Positions 18,054 to 27,176 of a stretch of DNA of 64,000 bases are shown here, piece by piece. Positions within the stretch are counted from its first letter, which is position 1. Each line of letters opens with the position of its first letter. This DNA is from Vagococcus intermedius (GTDB lineage Bacteria; Bacillota; Bacilli; Lactobacillales; Vagococcaceae). The DNA lies in NCBI RefSeq assembly GCF_029144185.1, contig NZ_CP110232.1, positions 744,001-808,000 of the forward strand. Reading direction: 5' to 3'. The notes under the pieces are model-generated. The model saw only the letters and a program-made list of their open reading frames with translations, searched no databases and was not told the DNA's origin. Both the position numbers and the translations under genes were made by a program.

Positions 18054-18689
18054 ATGAGAACAGAAAAAGAAAAAATGATTGCAGGCGATTTATATTTATC
18101 AGGAAATGATGTCGAGCTCAATGCGGGTCTAAGCAGAGCTCGCTCCCTACTTTATAAGTTTAATCAATCACCACCAAATGATGAGGGGTTACGTTACGGG
18201 ATTATTAAAGAATTATTCGGAAAATCACCAGAGTTATTCTTAGTTGAACCGCCTTTCAAGTGCGATCATGGGTTTAATATTTCAGTCGGCGATTACTTTT
18301 TTGCCAATTTTGACTGCACTATGCTAGATGTGGCACCGATTACTATTGGTGATCGGGTTTATTTAGGACCTAAAGTTGGCTTATATACAGCCAATCATCC
18401 TATTGATAAAGATATTCGTCATGAGTTTTATGAATTTGGTTCACCGATTACGATTGGCGATGATGTCTGGTTGGGGGCGAATACGGTTGTGACACCAGGT
18501 GTTACGATCGGTAGTAATGTCGTAATAGGTTCGGGGTCAGTTGTCACAAAAGACATTCCAGACAACGTGATAGCAGTTGGTAACCCTTGTAAAGTACTGC
18601 GTCCGATTACGAGTGAGGACAAAGCTTACTGGCAAGCTCGTAAAGAAGCTTATCAAGCTGAATTATGCCAAGACAATGTCATAGAATAA
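18054..18689 (+). CDS. sugar O-acetyltransferase, Maa/LacA type
   Basis: A 211-residue left-handed beta-helix (hexapeptide) acetyltransferase: N-terminal EKEKMIAGDLY typical of maltose/galactoside acetyltransferases, CDHGFNISVGDYFFANFDC, the catalytic histidine in YTANHPID, and PGVTIGSNVVIGSGSVVTKDIPDN. It uses acetyl-CoA to acetylate sugars, thought to detoxify non-metabolised sugars. Start chosen at ATG 18054, with GAGGAAG upstream; the longer frame has no ribosome site. It is first of a run with EIIC and GH3 genes. Confidence 0.9.
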   Translation: MRTEKEKMIAGDLYLSGNDVELNAGLSRARSLLYKFNQSPPNDEGLRYGIIKELFGKSPELFLVEPPFKCDHGFNISVGDYFFANFDCTMLDVAPITIGDRVYLGPKVGLYTANHPIDKDIRHEFYEFGSPITIGDDVWLGANTVVTPGVTIGSNVVIGSGSVVTKDIPDNVIAVGNPCKVLRPITSEDKAYWQARKEAYQAELCQDNVIE

Positions 18690-18771
18690 CATTAGAAATC
18701 AGCGGATACTCGATTGAGCTAATAGTAGCAAAAAGGAGGGTCGAAGCGATTTTATTAAGGAGGCAATCGTA

Positions 18772-19872
18772 TTGAATGAAACAACAGCAATAGAATCTAG
18801 CCATAAAACCAGTCTTGTTAATAGGTTAATTGGAGTCATTTCAGCTATCTTTACCCCATACATAGGAATATTAGCTGGGGCAGGCATTTTGATGGCACTC
18901 AATACACTGTTACAAAAGATGGCGATTATCTCAACCGAGTCATTTATCAGTGTGATATTAACAGCAGTCTCATCGGGTGTGTTTACCTTGTTACCAGTTT
19001 TTATTGGTATTACGACTGCCAAAGTTTTTAATAGTAATGTCTATATTGGTGTCGCCTTGGCGACAGCGCTGTTATTTCCCCTAACAGCAGCAGAGATGCC
19101 TGAGACAATTCATCTCTTTGGGCTAAGTTTAGGTGTCAAAAGTTACGGTGGGGCAGTTATTCCCACAATCTTAGCAGTTTTCGTCGCAGGTTATATTGAA
19201 CGCTTTTTCAAAAAAATAGTGCCAGCCGTCGCTGAAATAGTAGTAGTTCCAGCCTTAACCTTACTTGTTGCAGGTTTTGTTACTTTTCTAGTTATCGGGC
19301 CTTTAGGGATGGCACTGGGAAGTGGTATTTCATGGATCTATGGCCAAGCTTACGGCTTTAGTCCTTTAGTGGCGGGAGTTTTACTAGGTGCTTTATTCCC
19401 CTTCACCTTCGTTTTTGGCATTCATTGGAGTATCTTACCAGTAGCCATGATTAATATTCAGTCTCTTGGATATGATACGATTTTACCAATCATGATGATG
19501 GCGGTCTTTGGTCAATTCGGAGCAGCAGCAGGGATGGTTCGTCATGTTTCAAAAGCAGATCGGGCTTTAACAGTCTCAACCTTAATTCCCGCTTTTTTCG
19601 GAATTACAGAACCAGCTATTTACGGTGTCAATTTGAAATACGGCAAACCTTTTATTAGTGGGGTGATTGCTTCAGCTTTAGGTGGTGGTTTGATTAGCTT
19701 TTTAGGGGTTAAAATATTCCAATTCACCCCGATTTTAAGCGCCTTATACTATCCGCTATTTATCGGGCCGGATTCTAGTATGAGATTAGGTATTTTGTCA
19801 TCAGTCATCACCTTTGTTATTGCCTTTTTAGGCAGTTTTATCTTTGGAAAAATTAAACAAACAAATAACTAG
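18772..19872 (+). CDS. PTS EIIC, glucose/beta-glucoside family, IIC domain only
   Basis: A 366-residue membrane protein matching only the EIIC part of BglF-like permeases: LIGVISAIFTPYIGILAGAG, GVALATALLFPL, FGIHWSILPVAMIN, and GITEPAIYGVNL. Neither the IIB cysteine motif nor a IIA domain is present, and no separate IIA/IIB gene is nearby, so it must borrow partners or work differently. Start is TTG 18772 after AAGGAGG (18759-18765). The next gene, 16 nt on, is a GH3 beta-glucosidase, pointing to a beta-glucoside. Confidence 0.88.
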   Translation: MNETTAIESSHKTSLVNRLIGVISAIFTPYIGILAGAGILMALNTLLQKMAIISTESFISVILTAVSSGVFTLLPVFIGITTAKVFNSNVYIGVALATALLFPLTAAEMPETIHLFGLSLGVKSYGGAVIPTILAVFVAGYIERFFKKIVPAVAEIVVVPALTLLVAGFVTFLVIGPLGMALGSGISWIYGQAYGFSPLVAGVLLGALFPFTFVFGIHWSILPVAMINIQSLGYDTILPIMMMAVFGQFGAAAGMVRHVSKADRALTVSTLIPAFFGITEPAIYGVNLKYGKPFISGVIASALGGGLISFLGVKIFQFTPILSALYYPLFIGPDSSMRLGILSSVITFVIAFLGSFIFGKIKQTNN

Positions 19873-19888
19873 GAAAAGAGTGTAGAAT

Positions 19889-22174
19889 ATGAAAAAAAAT
19901 TACCAAGTATTATTAAAAGATCTAACGTTAGAAGAAAAAGCTGGACTATGTTCAGGAGGGACATTCTGGGATTTAAGAGGAGTTGATCGCTTAGGAATTC
20001 CTGAGATTGCCTTGACAGATGGACCTCATGGTTTGAGAAAACAACGACGTGATCAATCTGATCACTTAGGTTTCATGGATAGTGAACCAGCGATTTGTTT
20101 TCCACCTGCAGTCGGATTAGCCTCATCATGGGATCGTGAATTAGTATATCAAGTCGGAGAAGCTTTGGGAGAAGAGTGCTTATCACATGATGTCAGCGTA
20201 CTTTTAGGACCTGGTATTAACATCAAACGTTCGCCTTTATGTGGCCGTAATTTTGAATATTTTTCAGAGGATCCTTATTTAACAGCCCAAATGGGTGCCG
20301 AACAAGTGAAAGGTACCCAATCAAAAGGCGTTGGTACCTCTTTAAAACATTTTGCTGTTAATAATCAAGAGACCCGTCGTATGACTATTGATGCTAAGGT
20401 CAGTGAACGCGCGCTCAGAGAAATCTACCTAGCGGCTTTTGAACATATTGTCAAAGAGGCACAACCGACAACGATTATGACATCGTACAATAAAGTAAAC
20501 GGTGAGTACGTCAATGAAAGCAAGCATCTCTTACAAGAAGTTTTACGTGACGAGTGGGGCTTTGAAGGAGTTTTAGTCTCAGATTGGTTAGCTGTTGACA
20601 ATTGTATTAATGGCATAAAAGCAGGTCATGATGTTGAAATGCCAACAACGGGTAATTATTCACCAAACAAAATCGTACAAGCGGTCAAAAGTGGTGAGTT
20701 ATTAGAAAGTGAGTTAGACAAGGTCGTTTTACGGATACTAGCTTTGATTGACAAGACTGAAATAACTGAAAAACATGGGATGTATGACCAAGAGGCTCAC
20801 CATGAGTTTGCTCGTCAAGTAGCAGCTGAAACTATGGTTTTATTGAAAAATGATGACAACATATTACCCTTATCTCAAACAGATAAGGTGTTATTAATTG
20901 GGGACTTAGCTCAAAAACCACGTTACCAAGGAAGTGGTAGCTCGCATATCATTCCAACAAAAATTGAGAATTTACATGAAGAATTAACAAAACTAATGCC
21001 CGAAGGCTCACTTACATTTACTAGAGGTTATGAAGCAGAATTAGATGTCGCCTTGTCTAATCATTATTTAGAGGAAGCTTGTGAATTAGCTCGTCAAGCC
21101 GATAAAGTTATTTTACATTTAGGCTTACCAGCCCGTTACGAAGCAGAAGGTTTAGATAGAAGCCATCTAAATTTACCAGAAAACCAATTGGAATTACTCT
21201 CAGCTGTCTCTTCCTTTAATTCAAATGTGATTGTGGTATTATCAAATGGCTCAGCCATTGATTTATCTTGGGATGATCAAGTTAAAAGTATTTTAGAAGC
21301 TTATTTAGGGGGGCAAGCAAGTGGCGGTGCTATCGCAGATATCCTAGTTGGGAAAGTCAACCCAAGTGCTAAACTAGCTGAAAGTTTCCCTGAAAGATTG
21401 CAAGATGTCTCATGTTACCGTGATTTCCCAGGTGTCCGAGATGAGACTGTATATACTGATGATATTTTTGTGGGCTACCGTCACTATGATAAAGTTGGTC
21501 TTCCAGCTCGTTATTCATTTGGTCATGGCTTGAGCTATACCAATTTTACCTACAGTGGCCTAACTATCAGTTCTAAAAAAATGGCAGCAGATGAGCAAAT
21601 AGAAGTGACTGTGACTGTAACTAATACAGGACAGGTACGAGGGAAAGAAATTGTTCAACTCTATGTGTTACCGCTAGATGCAACCGTCCCTCGTCCTATT
21701 AAGGAATTGAAAGGCTTTGATAAAGTAGCCTTAGAGCCAAATGAGTCGAAAGACGTGACGTTTGTTGTCAACCAGGAAACCTTAAAATACTTTGATTCAG
21801 TTGCAAATGATTGGTATGTGGCTTCTGGCCAGTACCAGCTAGCAGTTGGAAAATCAGCGGAGCAATTACTTCTAAAAACAAATGTAACAGTTGAAAATGC
21901 AACACCTTTAAAAGCAACTGTCACGCGCAATACACCTGTACGTGATGTGGCAGCAGATCCAAAGAAATATGCCATTGCTCGTGAGTTATTTGAAACCTGG
22001 TATAGCTTAATTGTTAGAGAAAAAACGAGTGATAATGATAAGGTTGATACGGAGTTAGGAATCGCAACTTACAATAATATGCCATTACGTGGCTTGATTA
22101 ATTTTTCTCAAGGACAGTTAATTGATGATGAGAAATTAGATGAGTTGATTACAAAATTGAATGCCGTACAGTAA
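19889..22174 (+). CDS. glycoside hydrolase family 3 beta-glucosidase
   Basis: A 761-residue GH3 enzyme without signal peptide, so cytoplasmic. Domain order: (beta/alpha)8 domain with DGPHGLR, GPGINIKRSP, KHFAVNNQETRR and the nucleophile Asp232 in VLVSDW; the alpha/beta sandwich domain with LGGQASGGAIADIL and FPERL; and a C-terminal fibronectin-III-like domain (about 570-650). Members cleave terminal non-reducing beta-glucosyl or beta-xylosyl residues. Unphosphorylated product formation by GH3 next to an EIIC lacking IIB is an interesting mismatch. Confidence 0.93.
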   Translation: MKKNYQVLLKDLTLEEKAGLCSGGTFWDLRGVDRLGIPEIALTDGPHGLRKQRRDQSDHLGFMDSEPAICFPPAVGLASSWDRELVYQVGEALGEECLSHDVSVLLGPGINIKRSPLCGRNFEYFSEDPYLTAQMGAEQVKGTQSKGVGTSLKHFAVNNQETRRMTIDAKVSERALREIYLAAFEHIVKEAQPTTIMTSYNKVNGEYVNESKHLLQEVLRDEWGFEGVLVSDWLAVDNCINGIKAGHDVEMPTTGNYSPNKIVQAVKSGELLESELDKVVLRILALIDKTEITEKHGMYDQEAHHEFARQVAAETMVLLKNDDNILPLSQTDKVLLIGDLAQKPRYQGSGSSHIIPTKIENLHEELTKLMPEGSLTFTRGYEAELDVALSNHYLEEACELARQADKVILHLGLPARYEAEGLDRSHLNLPENQLELLSAVSSFNSNVIVVLSNGSAIDLSWDDQVKSILEAYLGGQASGGAIADILVGKVNPSAKLAESFPERLQDVSCYRDFPGVRDETVYTDDIFVGYRHYDKVGLPARYSFGHGLSYTNFTYSGLTISSKKMAADEQIEVTVTVTNTGQVRGKEIVQLYVLPLDATVPRPIKELKGFDKVALEPNESKDVTFVVNQETLKYFDSVANDWYVASGQYQLAVGKSAEQLLLKTNVTVENATPLKATVTRNTPVRDVAADPKKYAIARELFETWYSLIVREKTSDNDKVDTELGIATYNNMPLRGLINFSQGQLIDDEKLDELITKLNAVQ

Positions 22175-22180
22175 GTTTTA

Positions 22181-22220
22181 AATAAAAAAGAAGAGAGCTT
22201 AGGCTCTCTTCTTTTTTATT
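22181..22220. terminator. bidirectional terminator
   Basis: A perfect 18-bp stem (22181-22198 with 22203-22220, ending in GAGAGC/GCTCTC) with A and T runs lies between the convergent GH3 and FMN-reductase genes. Confidence 0.9.
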
Positions 22221-22786
22221 TAAAACCCATAGGAGTCTTCTTGCTCTTGCCACGCTCTTTGATAGCTTTTAGCTAAGACTAAGCTGTCTTCTACTAGTTT
22301 ATTTAATCGTCTGGTTACATCATCATTGGTGATTTTTTGTTGGTAAAAATCAATATCTTCAATAAAAACATAATTGGAAACAAGTAGGCCTTTCATATAA
22401 TGAATGATAGGTTTTAGCTGAGTTTCTGCTACTAAAAAATGTTTTGGGGAACCAGCTGTCATGACAAGACCTACAATTTTTCGCTCTAAAGCATTTTGAG
22501 GAAGTAAGTCAAAAATATTTTTTAGTGTGGCAGGTATAGAGGCTTGGAAAGTCGGTGAACCGATTAAAATAACATCAGCGCTCATTAGTTCGCTTGTTAC
22601 CAAACCAGCGTCTCCTTGGTAATCCAAATAATTTCGGCCATCACTAAACGGTAACTCATAATCCTTTAAATCTAAAAGAGTTAAGTCATGTTCAGAAGCT
22701 GTCAGCTTTAAGTGGTTATATAAATAAGTCATCGCTGTTTGAGTTTTTGTACCCACTGTTGAGCCAGATAACAAGACAATTTTCAT
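22220..22786 (-). CDS. NADPH-dependent FMN reductase
   Basis: A 188-residue flavodoxin-fold reductase: phosphate loop LLSGSTVGTKTQTAM, then ADVILIGSPTFQASIPATLKN and GLVMTAGSPKHFL. It reduces FMN with NAD(P)H. Its ATG overlaps the stop codon of the LLM monooxygenase by one base (TAATG), so translation is coupled and it most likely supplies reduced flavin to that enzyme, like SsuE with SsuD. Confidence 0.9.
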   Translation of the reverse strand: MKIVLLSGSTVGTKTQTAMTYLYNHLKLTASEHDLTLLDLKDYELPFSDGRNYLDYQGDAGLVTSELMSADVILIGSPTFQASIPATLKNIFDLLPQNALERKIVGLVMTAGSPKHFLVAETQLKPIIHYMKGLLVSNYVFIEDIDFYQQKITNDDVTRRLNKLVEDSLVLAKSYQRAWQEQEDSYGF

Positions 22787-23868
22787 TAGGGTGTCACTTC
22801 TTTCTTTGTATATTTTTTAATAGCAGGGACAATTTTCTCACCTAAAATTTCAATATTTTTCATAATTTTATCAAAAGGAACGCCACCAAAATCTAATTGA
22901 GCAATGTAACGTTGGTTATTGAAGACTTCATGTTGATAAAGAATTTTTTCAATGATTTGTTGAGGTGAGCCAACATTAATGATGCTTTCTTTTTCTTTAC
23001 CATGAGCAAAGGCAGGTTTTGGAAATCCTTGCCCATTAGCTAAGGTGAGACCTTGATTAACATGAGGGTAGTATTCTTTAAAAGCATCTTGGCTATTTTC
23101 AGATGCATAGAAGAAACCGCCTGTGGCCACCAACAACTCTTCTTGTTTAAAACCAACTTGTTCACCGGCTTGGCGATAGTAGTCAAGTGTTGGTTTAAAT
23201 GATGACGCAGGCCCCCCAAGATGAGCTAGGTATAGAGGAACACCAGCGCGTCCAGCATTGATTGCACTAGTTGAGGTCCCACCAACTGCTCGCCAAATTG
23301 GTAAGTGTTCTTTTTGAGGACGTGGGAGAATGTGAGCCTCGCTCAATGGTTTTCTAAACTGTCCATGCCAATTGATCGTTTCTTCTTGGTTAATTTTTAA
23401 CAGCAAATCAAATTTTTCTTCAAATAAGGCATCATAATCAGCTAAATCATACCCCAATAAGTCGAATAACCCAACACGGGAAGCCCGTCCAGCTACTAGT
23501 TCAATACGACCACCTGATAATAAATCAAGAGTTGAAAAATCTTCAAAGACTCTGACCGGATCAGAAGTACTTAACATTGTAGCAGAGCTGGATAGTTTGA
23601 TGCGATGTGTTGCTGCTGCAATATTGGCGAGAATAATACTGTGAGCTTGAGAGATAAAGTGCTCTTGATGACTTTCACCTAAGGCAAATATATCTAGACC
23701 AGCTTGTTCAGCTAAAACAGCCATCTCTTTGATTTCATTTAAACGTTGTTGAGGGCTAATTAATTGTTGAGTATGAGGATTAGGCATATGGTCACCAAGT
23801 GTATAGATGCCTAATTCTAATCCTTTAGTCACATCTATCTGTGGAGATGTTACGAATTTTTTTGTCAT
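22786..23868 (-). CDS. LLM-class flavin-dependent monooxygenase
   Basis: A 360-residue luciferase-like TIM-barrel oxidoreductase: LELGIYTLGD, GLDIFALGESHQEHF, LSSSATMLSTSDPVRVFEDFSTLDLLSGGR split over the core, VAGRASRVG, and PIWRAVGG. ATG 23868 has an AAGGAC site; the longer frame is less likely. It forms a two-gene unit with the FMN reductase. Such pairs oxidise small organics (sulfonates, alkanes, xenobiotics); the substrate is not predictable here. Confidence 0.92.
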   Translation of the reverse strand: MTKKFVTSPQIDVTKGLELGIYTLGDHMPNPHTQQLISPQQRLNEIKEMAVLAEQAGLDIFALGESHQEHFISQAHSIILANIAAATHRIKLSSSATMLSTSDPVRVFEDFSTLDLLSGGRIELVAGRASRVGLFDLLGYDLADYDALFEEKFDLLLKINQEETINWHGQFRKPLSEAHILPRPQKEHLPIWRAVGGTSTSAINAGRAGVPLYLAHLGGPASSFKPTLDYYRQAGEQVGFKQEELLVATGGFFYASENSQDAFKEYYPHVNQGLTLANGQGFPKPAFAHGKEKESIINVGSPQQIIEKILYQHEVFNNQRYIAQLDFGGVPFDKIMKNIEILGEKIVPAIKKYTKKEVTP

Positions 23869-24044
23869 AAGGAACAGTCCTTTCTTATTATAAATACTTA
23901 AAGCGATCATTTAAGATAGAGCTAGCATATCACGCTTACTTTTAGTAAGCAATTTAAATGCTTTAAATGAATGATTGGGCTTGCTATGAAACTCGTTTCA
24001 TAGATTATACTCAGGATAAGAGCAACTGAGGGAGGGAATAAAAG

Positions 24045-24305
24045 GTGAACACTTATGTAAAAGTCAACAATCATATTTCGAACGCTACCATTCATTTTCT
24101 AAAGAATCATCTGTATATAACAAGCCATCAAGGTTATTTTAAAGGTCAAACAATCAGTCTGAAGTGTCAGGATATTTATTATGTCACTTCTACGAGTGTT
24201 TTTGGTGGTAAACAAATTTGTTTTAGTTATGAAAATACTTATTATACCTTGTATACTCAAGGACTAGGCATGGCTGATTATTTTGAACGACACTTAGGTC
24301 TTTAA
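24045..24305 (+). CDS. small hypothetical protein, PH-like beta-rich
   Basis: 86 residues from GTG 24045, with GAGGGAGGG 8 nt upstream. The sequence alternates beta-strand-like stretches (IHFLKNHLYITS, TISLKCQDIYYVTS, KQICFSYENTYYTLY) and ends in a helix, which resembles a GRAM/PH-like fold, but this is only a shape argument. Stand-alone gene; function unknown. Confidence 0.6.
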   Translation: MNTYVKVNNHISNATIHFLKNHLYITSHQGYFKGQTISLKCQDIYYVTSTSVFGGKQICFSYENTYYTLYTQGLGMADYFERHLGL

Positions 24306-24434
24306 AGAGAAGCAACAGTCTATGATATTGTAGTGGAAACTTAGCCTTCAAGTTATTTTATGAAGAGAGTAAGGAATGGTTGGTTTTGTCTGATAGCGTC
24401 ATACTATGTTAGTAATAAATGGGACGATTAAAAG

Positions 24435-24466
24435 AACTGTGACAATAGCTGTCAGAGTTTTTTTTC
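24435..24466 (+). terminator. intrinsic terminator
   Basis: AACTGTGACA and TGTCAGAGTT (one mismatch) with a 5-nt loop and an eight-T run, 130 nt downstream of the 86-residue gene. Confidence 0.7.
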
Positions 24467-24889
24467 GTATTTGGCAACAAGTTGTTAGGTAAACTAATCC
24501 AAAAGGGACTATAATAAAGAAAGCTAACGTTGTTAACTATTTTGATAAAAGGGTGATGTTTATTCAAATATTGACTATTTTTGTTTCATTGACTTTACGA
24601 GCTCTTTTCCAATGCCTTAGTTTTAGTCGAAGGACGGAAAGTTTTTTATTAGGCTGTTTGTTAGTTACTATTAACCAATTCGCTTAAAGTTAACACCCTT
24701 AATGTCGGTACCACACAGTTAGCTGATAGGTGTGGTAGTCAATTTTAATTGGGGTAATTGTTGTCTTTAATTTGTCGATTTTATTTTCAAGAGTAACGAT
24801 ACAACAATTAGTCAGATTTGTAGTTCTCGAGGCAGTCGGTTGTTTGTTATTATTTGGTTATAATATCTTTCTAAAAAGGACGTGGAAAA
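24467..24889. other. gap with a hairpin and a possible hydrophobic peptide
   Basis: ATG 24556-24687 could encode a 43-residue hydrophobic peptide, but AAAAGGG lies only 2 nt before the ATG, too close. A perfect 8-bp hairpin TACCACAC/GTGTGGTA (24709-24716 with 24730-24737) follows, without a T run. I see nothing firm. Confidence 0.3.
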
Positions 24890-25285
24890 ATGAATATGCT
24901 AAAGAAAATAGTAAGCACAGTTAGTTTATTAATAGTCGTAATCGGTTTGAGTGCGTGTGGAGGATCTAAGGTTTCTGATGAAGAAGCTGAAGCTTATAAG
25001 CAAGAGGCAAGTGTGATTATTATGGATGTGATGGCACATAATTATGAGGATATTTTGACCAATTTGAACGATGAGATGAAAGAAGATTTGACTGAAGAGA
25101 CTCTGAAAGAGATTGAACCCATTTTAAAAAAATCTGGCGACTTTAAAAAAATTGGCAAACAAACAGTACTTTTCAAAAATGATAACTACACGACGGTTTC
25201 TGAAGTCACATATAGTAAAGAAAAACGGATTTTTTCTATTTCATTTAATGAACAAGAGGAAATATCTAGCTTGGTTGTCAAATAA
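24890..25285 (+). CDS. small lipoprotein, DUF3887-like
   Basis: 131 residues with a lipoprotein signal (lipobox LSAC, Cys at about 23) followed by an acidic, helical and beta-rich domain with EAYKQEASVIIMDVMAHNYE and YTTVSEVTYSKEKRIFSISF, which resembles the DUF3887 lipoprotein domain. Exposed on the outer membrane face. A GGACGTGG site precedes ATG 24890; ATG 24896 is an alternative. Function unknown. Confidence 0.75.
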   Translation: MNMLKKIVSTVSLLIVVIGLSACGGSKVSDEEAEAYKQEASVIIMDVMAHNYEDILTNLNDEMKEDLTEETLKEIEPILKKSGDFKKIGKQTVLFKNDNYTTVSEVTYSKEKRIFSISFNEQEEISSLVVK

Positions 25286-25670
25286 GTTGAGAAAGTAGTG
25301 TCTTTGAAAGATAGTCCTCCTTTAGAAAATAACATTATTAACATAGACTATCTGAATATCAACTAAAAGACATGGGATTAGAGGATGAATTTTTAGCATC
25401 AATTGCTCCTATTATGTGGGAATATACAAGTGAGAGGGATAAAGCGAATGGTGAGTAAGTTTTATTACCTAAAATAAGCAGTCAAAATAAAAATAATAAG
25501 AATTTGATTAAAAAATAAGGTGTTTTAGGTAGTAGAGGAGGATTCTAAGCAAGCTTGAGCAATTAAGTCCCTTCCTCAACTATCAATTAGCAAAAAACTT
25601 CTCATTTTGACTTAATGATAGGTATGACTATTTTGCTTATACTACTCTTACACGAAAGGAAGGGATAAGT
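25286..25670. other. 385-bp gap, possible gene remnant
   Basis: At 25342-25458 an open stretch reads as an acidic peptide containing DMGLEDEFLASIAPIMWEY and ends in TAA, but has no start with a ribosome site. It looks like the tail of a decayed gene. No other feature is seen. Confidence 0.3.
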
Positions 25671-26285
25671 ATGAAACCATCATTAACGAAAGCTCAGTTT
25701 ACTGATATCTATTTAAACGAGGAATTACTGCTTGTCAATAGTAAGATAGAGGGAGATGTGATTGAAGGTGATAATCTATATCGTGCCGATATTTCCAATT
25801 GTCATTTTAAGAATGTGACGTTTCATGGCGTTGATTTTGAAAAGGTTGAACTTGTGGATGTTGTTTTTGAAAATTGCGATTTTTCTAATTCAGCCTTAAC
25901 AGAAGCCAGTATTATTCGAACCACTTTTATTGGTTGTAAATTATTAGGGACGGATTTTAATAAGAGTTATTTTTTTGAGAGTCAATTTAAAGATAGTGAC
26001 TTATCATTAGCCAGTTTGTCTCACTCTCATTTTAAGCAAAGTCAAATGTCAGGGTGTCGTTTAATTGATACGTATTTGGTTGACTGCAAACTGACCAAAA
26101 TGGCCTTCCTTGATTGTGAATTAGTGAAGGTGAATTTCACGGATACGGCATTAAAAAAAGTTGATTTAAGTACGTGTCAACTTGTTTCACTGATTATTGA
26201 TTATAGTGATTTAGCAGGCTGTTTATTATCACAAAGCCAGACCGTTTTTCTTGCGAGTTTATTAAGAATTCAACTAGTTGATTAG
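25671..26285 (+). CDS. pentapeptide-repeat protein
   Basis: 204 residues; from about residue 40 to 180 the chain runs in five-residue steps with a central Phe or Leu (CDFSN SALTE, CKLLG TDFNK, SQFKD SDLSL), predicting a right-handed quadrilateral beta-helix. AGGAAGGG precedes the ATG. Length and pattern resemble Qnr/MfpA-type DNA mimics, about 210 residues in enterococcal Qnr, that protect DNA gyrase from fluoroquinolones; but many pentapeptide proteins have other roles and I cannot confirm the Qnr loops. Stand-alone gene. Confidence 0.88.
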   Translation: MKPSLTKAQFTDIYLNEELLLVNSKIEGDVIEGDNLYRADISNCHFKNVTFHGVDFEKVELVDVVFENCDFSNSALTEASIIRTTFIGCKLLGTDFNKSYFFESQFKDSDLSLASLSHSHFKQSQMSGCRLIDTYLVDCKLTKMAFLDCELVKVNFTDTALKKVDLSTCQLVSLIIDYSDLAGCLLSQSQTVFLASLLRIQLVD

Positions 26286-26290
26286 ATAAT

Positions 26291-26326
26291 TAAACACTCA
26301 CAACAAAAATTGGGTGAGTGTTTAAT
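26291..26326. terminator. hairpin between convergent genes
   Basis: TTAAACACTCAC pairs perfectly with GTGAGTGTTTAA. T runs on both sides are short, so termination is probable rather than certain. Confidence 0.5.
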
Positions 26327-26329
26327 AGC

Positions 26330-27076
26330 TTAAGCTTCAGCAATGAAGGTTAAGGTAGCGTGTGCACCTGAATTTTGACCGTAATCCCAGATGACTTGAC
26401 AATTTTTAAACCCTATTTTTTCTAAAATAAGTTTAAATTCTTCAATACCATACCAAGATAAGATAAATTGAGATAATTCAGTTTGGACCATCTGTCCTTT
26501 TACCCATTTTTCATAGCGGTGTAACTCAGTTGTACGTTGGGCTTCCCAATCAATATTGAGTGAGGTACTATTGAAGATGATACCAGTGCTATCAGAAAGT
26601 TCACATGTTGTAGTTGATGAGTTTCCTTCTTGAAAGTCTCGAGGTAAAAGTAAATCTAAAATTAATTTACCACCAGGTAATAAATGGTGTTTAAACGCTG
26701 TTAGGCTTTTAAGCATCATCTCTCTAGTCGGTAACAGTGCAAAACTACCGGTTGGCATGATAATCATTTGATACTTCTTTGGTAAATCAAGGGCTTGAAG
26801 ATCTTGAAGATAGAGTTTCACTTCTAGTTTGCGCTCATTTAAATGGTGTTGACATTTTTCTAACATAAATGGGGACAAATCAACGCCTTCTATTTTGATG
26901 CCTTTTTCAGCAAAAGGCACGAGCATGCGTCCTGTCCCAACACCTGCTTCAAGGACTAAGCCTGTTGCTGATTTGACTTGTTCTAAATAAAAAGTTAGGT
27001 CGCCGTCAATTTCATGACCAATTGGTTTGGTAAAGTCATAAAGCTCAGTACTTAGTTCACCATATTCTTCGAACAT
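26330..27076 (-). CDS. class I SAM-dependent methyltransferase
   Basis: 248 residues with the SAM-binding motif LVLEAGVGTGRMLVPF, motif GVDLSPFMLE, and LPGGKLILDLLLP. The family includes small-molecule methyltransferases; the substrate cannot be inferred. A GGAGG site lies before the ATG on the minus strand. Single-gene unit. Confidence 0.9.
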   Translation of the reverse strand: MFEEYGELSTELYDFTKPIGHEIDGDLTFYLEQVKSATGLVLEAGVGTGRMLVPFAEKGIKIEGVDLSPFMLEKCQHHLNERKLEVKLYLQDLQALDLPKKYQMIIMPTGSFALLPTREMMLKSLTAFKHHLLPGGKLILDLLLPRDFQEGNSSTTTCELSDSTGIIFNSTSLNIDWEAQRTTELHRYEKWVKGQMVQTELSQFILSWYGIEEFKLILEKIGFKNCQVIWDYGQNSGAHATLTFIAEA

Positions 27077-27176
27077 ATAAAACCTCCTATTTTTAAGTAG
27101 TAAAAGTATAACATATTTTTAAGAAAGCTGTGCTCAATGGTGATAGTGTAGAAATAAAGAAAGCGAGGTGCTCAAG

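Noticed and set aside
24556-24687. Small hydrophobic ORF as a type I toxin
   Set aside because: The Shine-Dalgarno-like sequence is only 2 nt from the ATG and no antisense RNA promoter pair was recognised.
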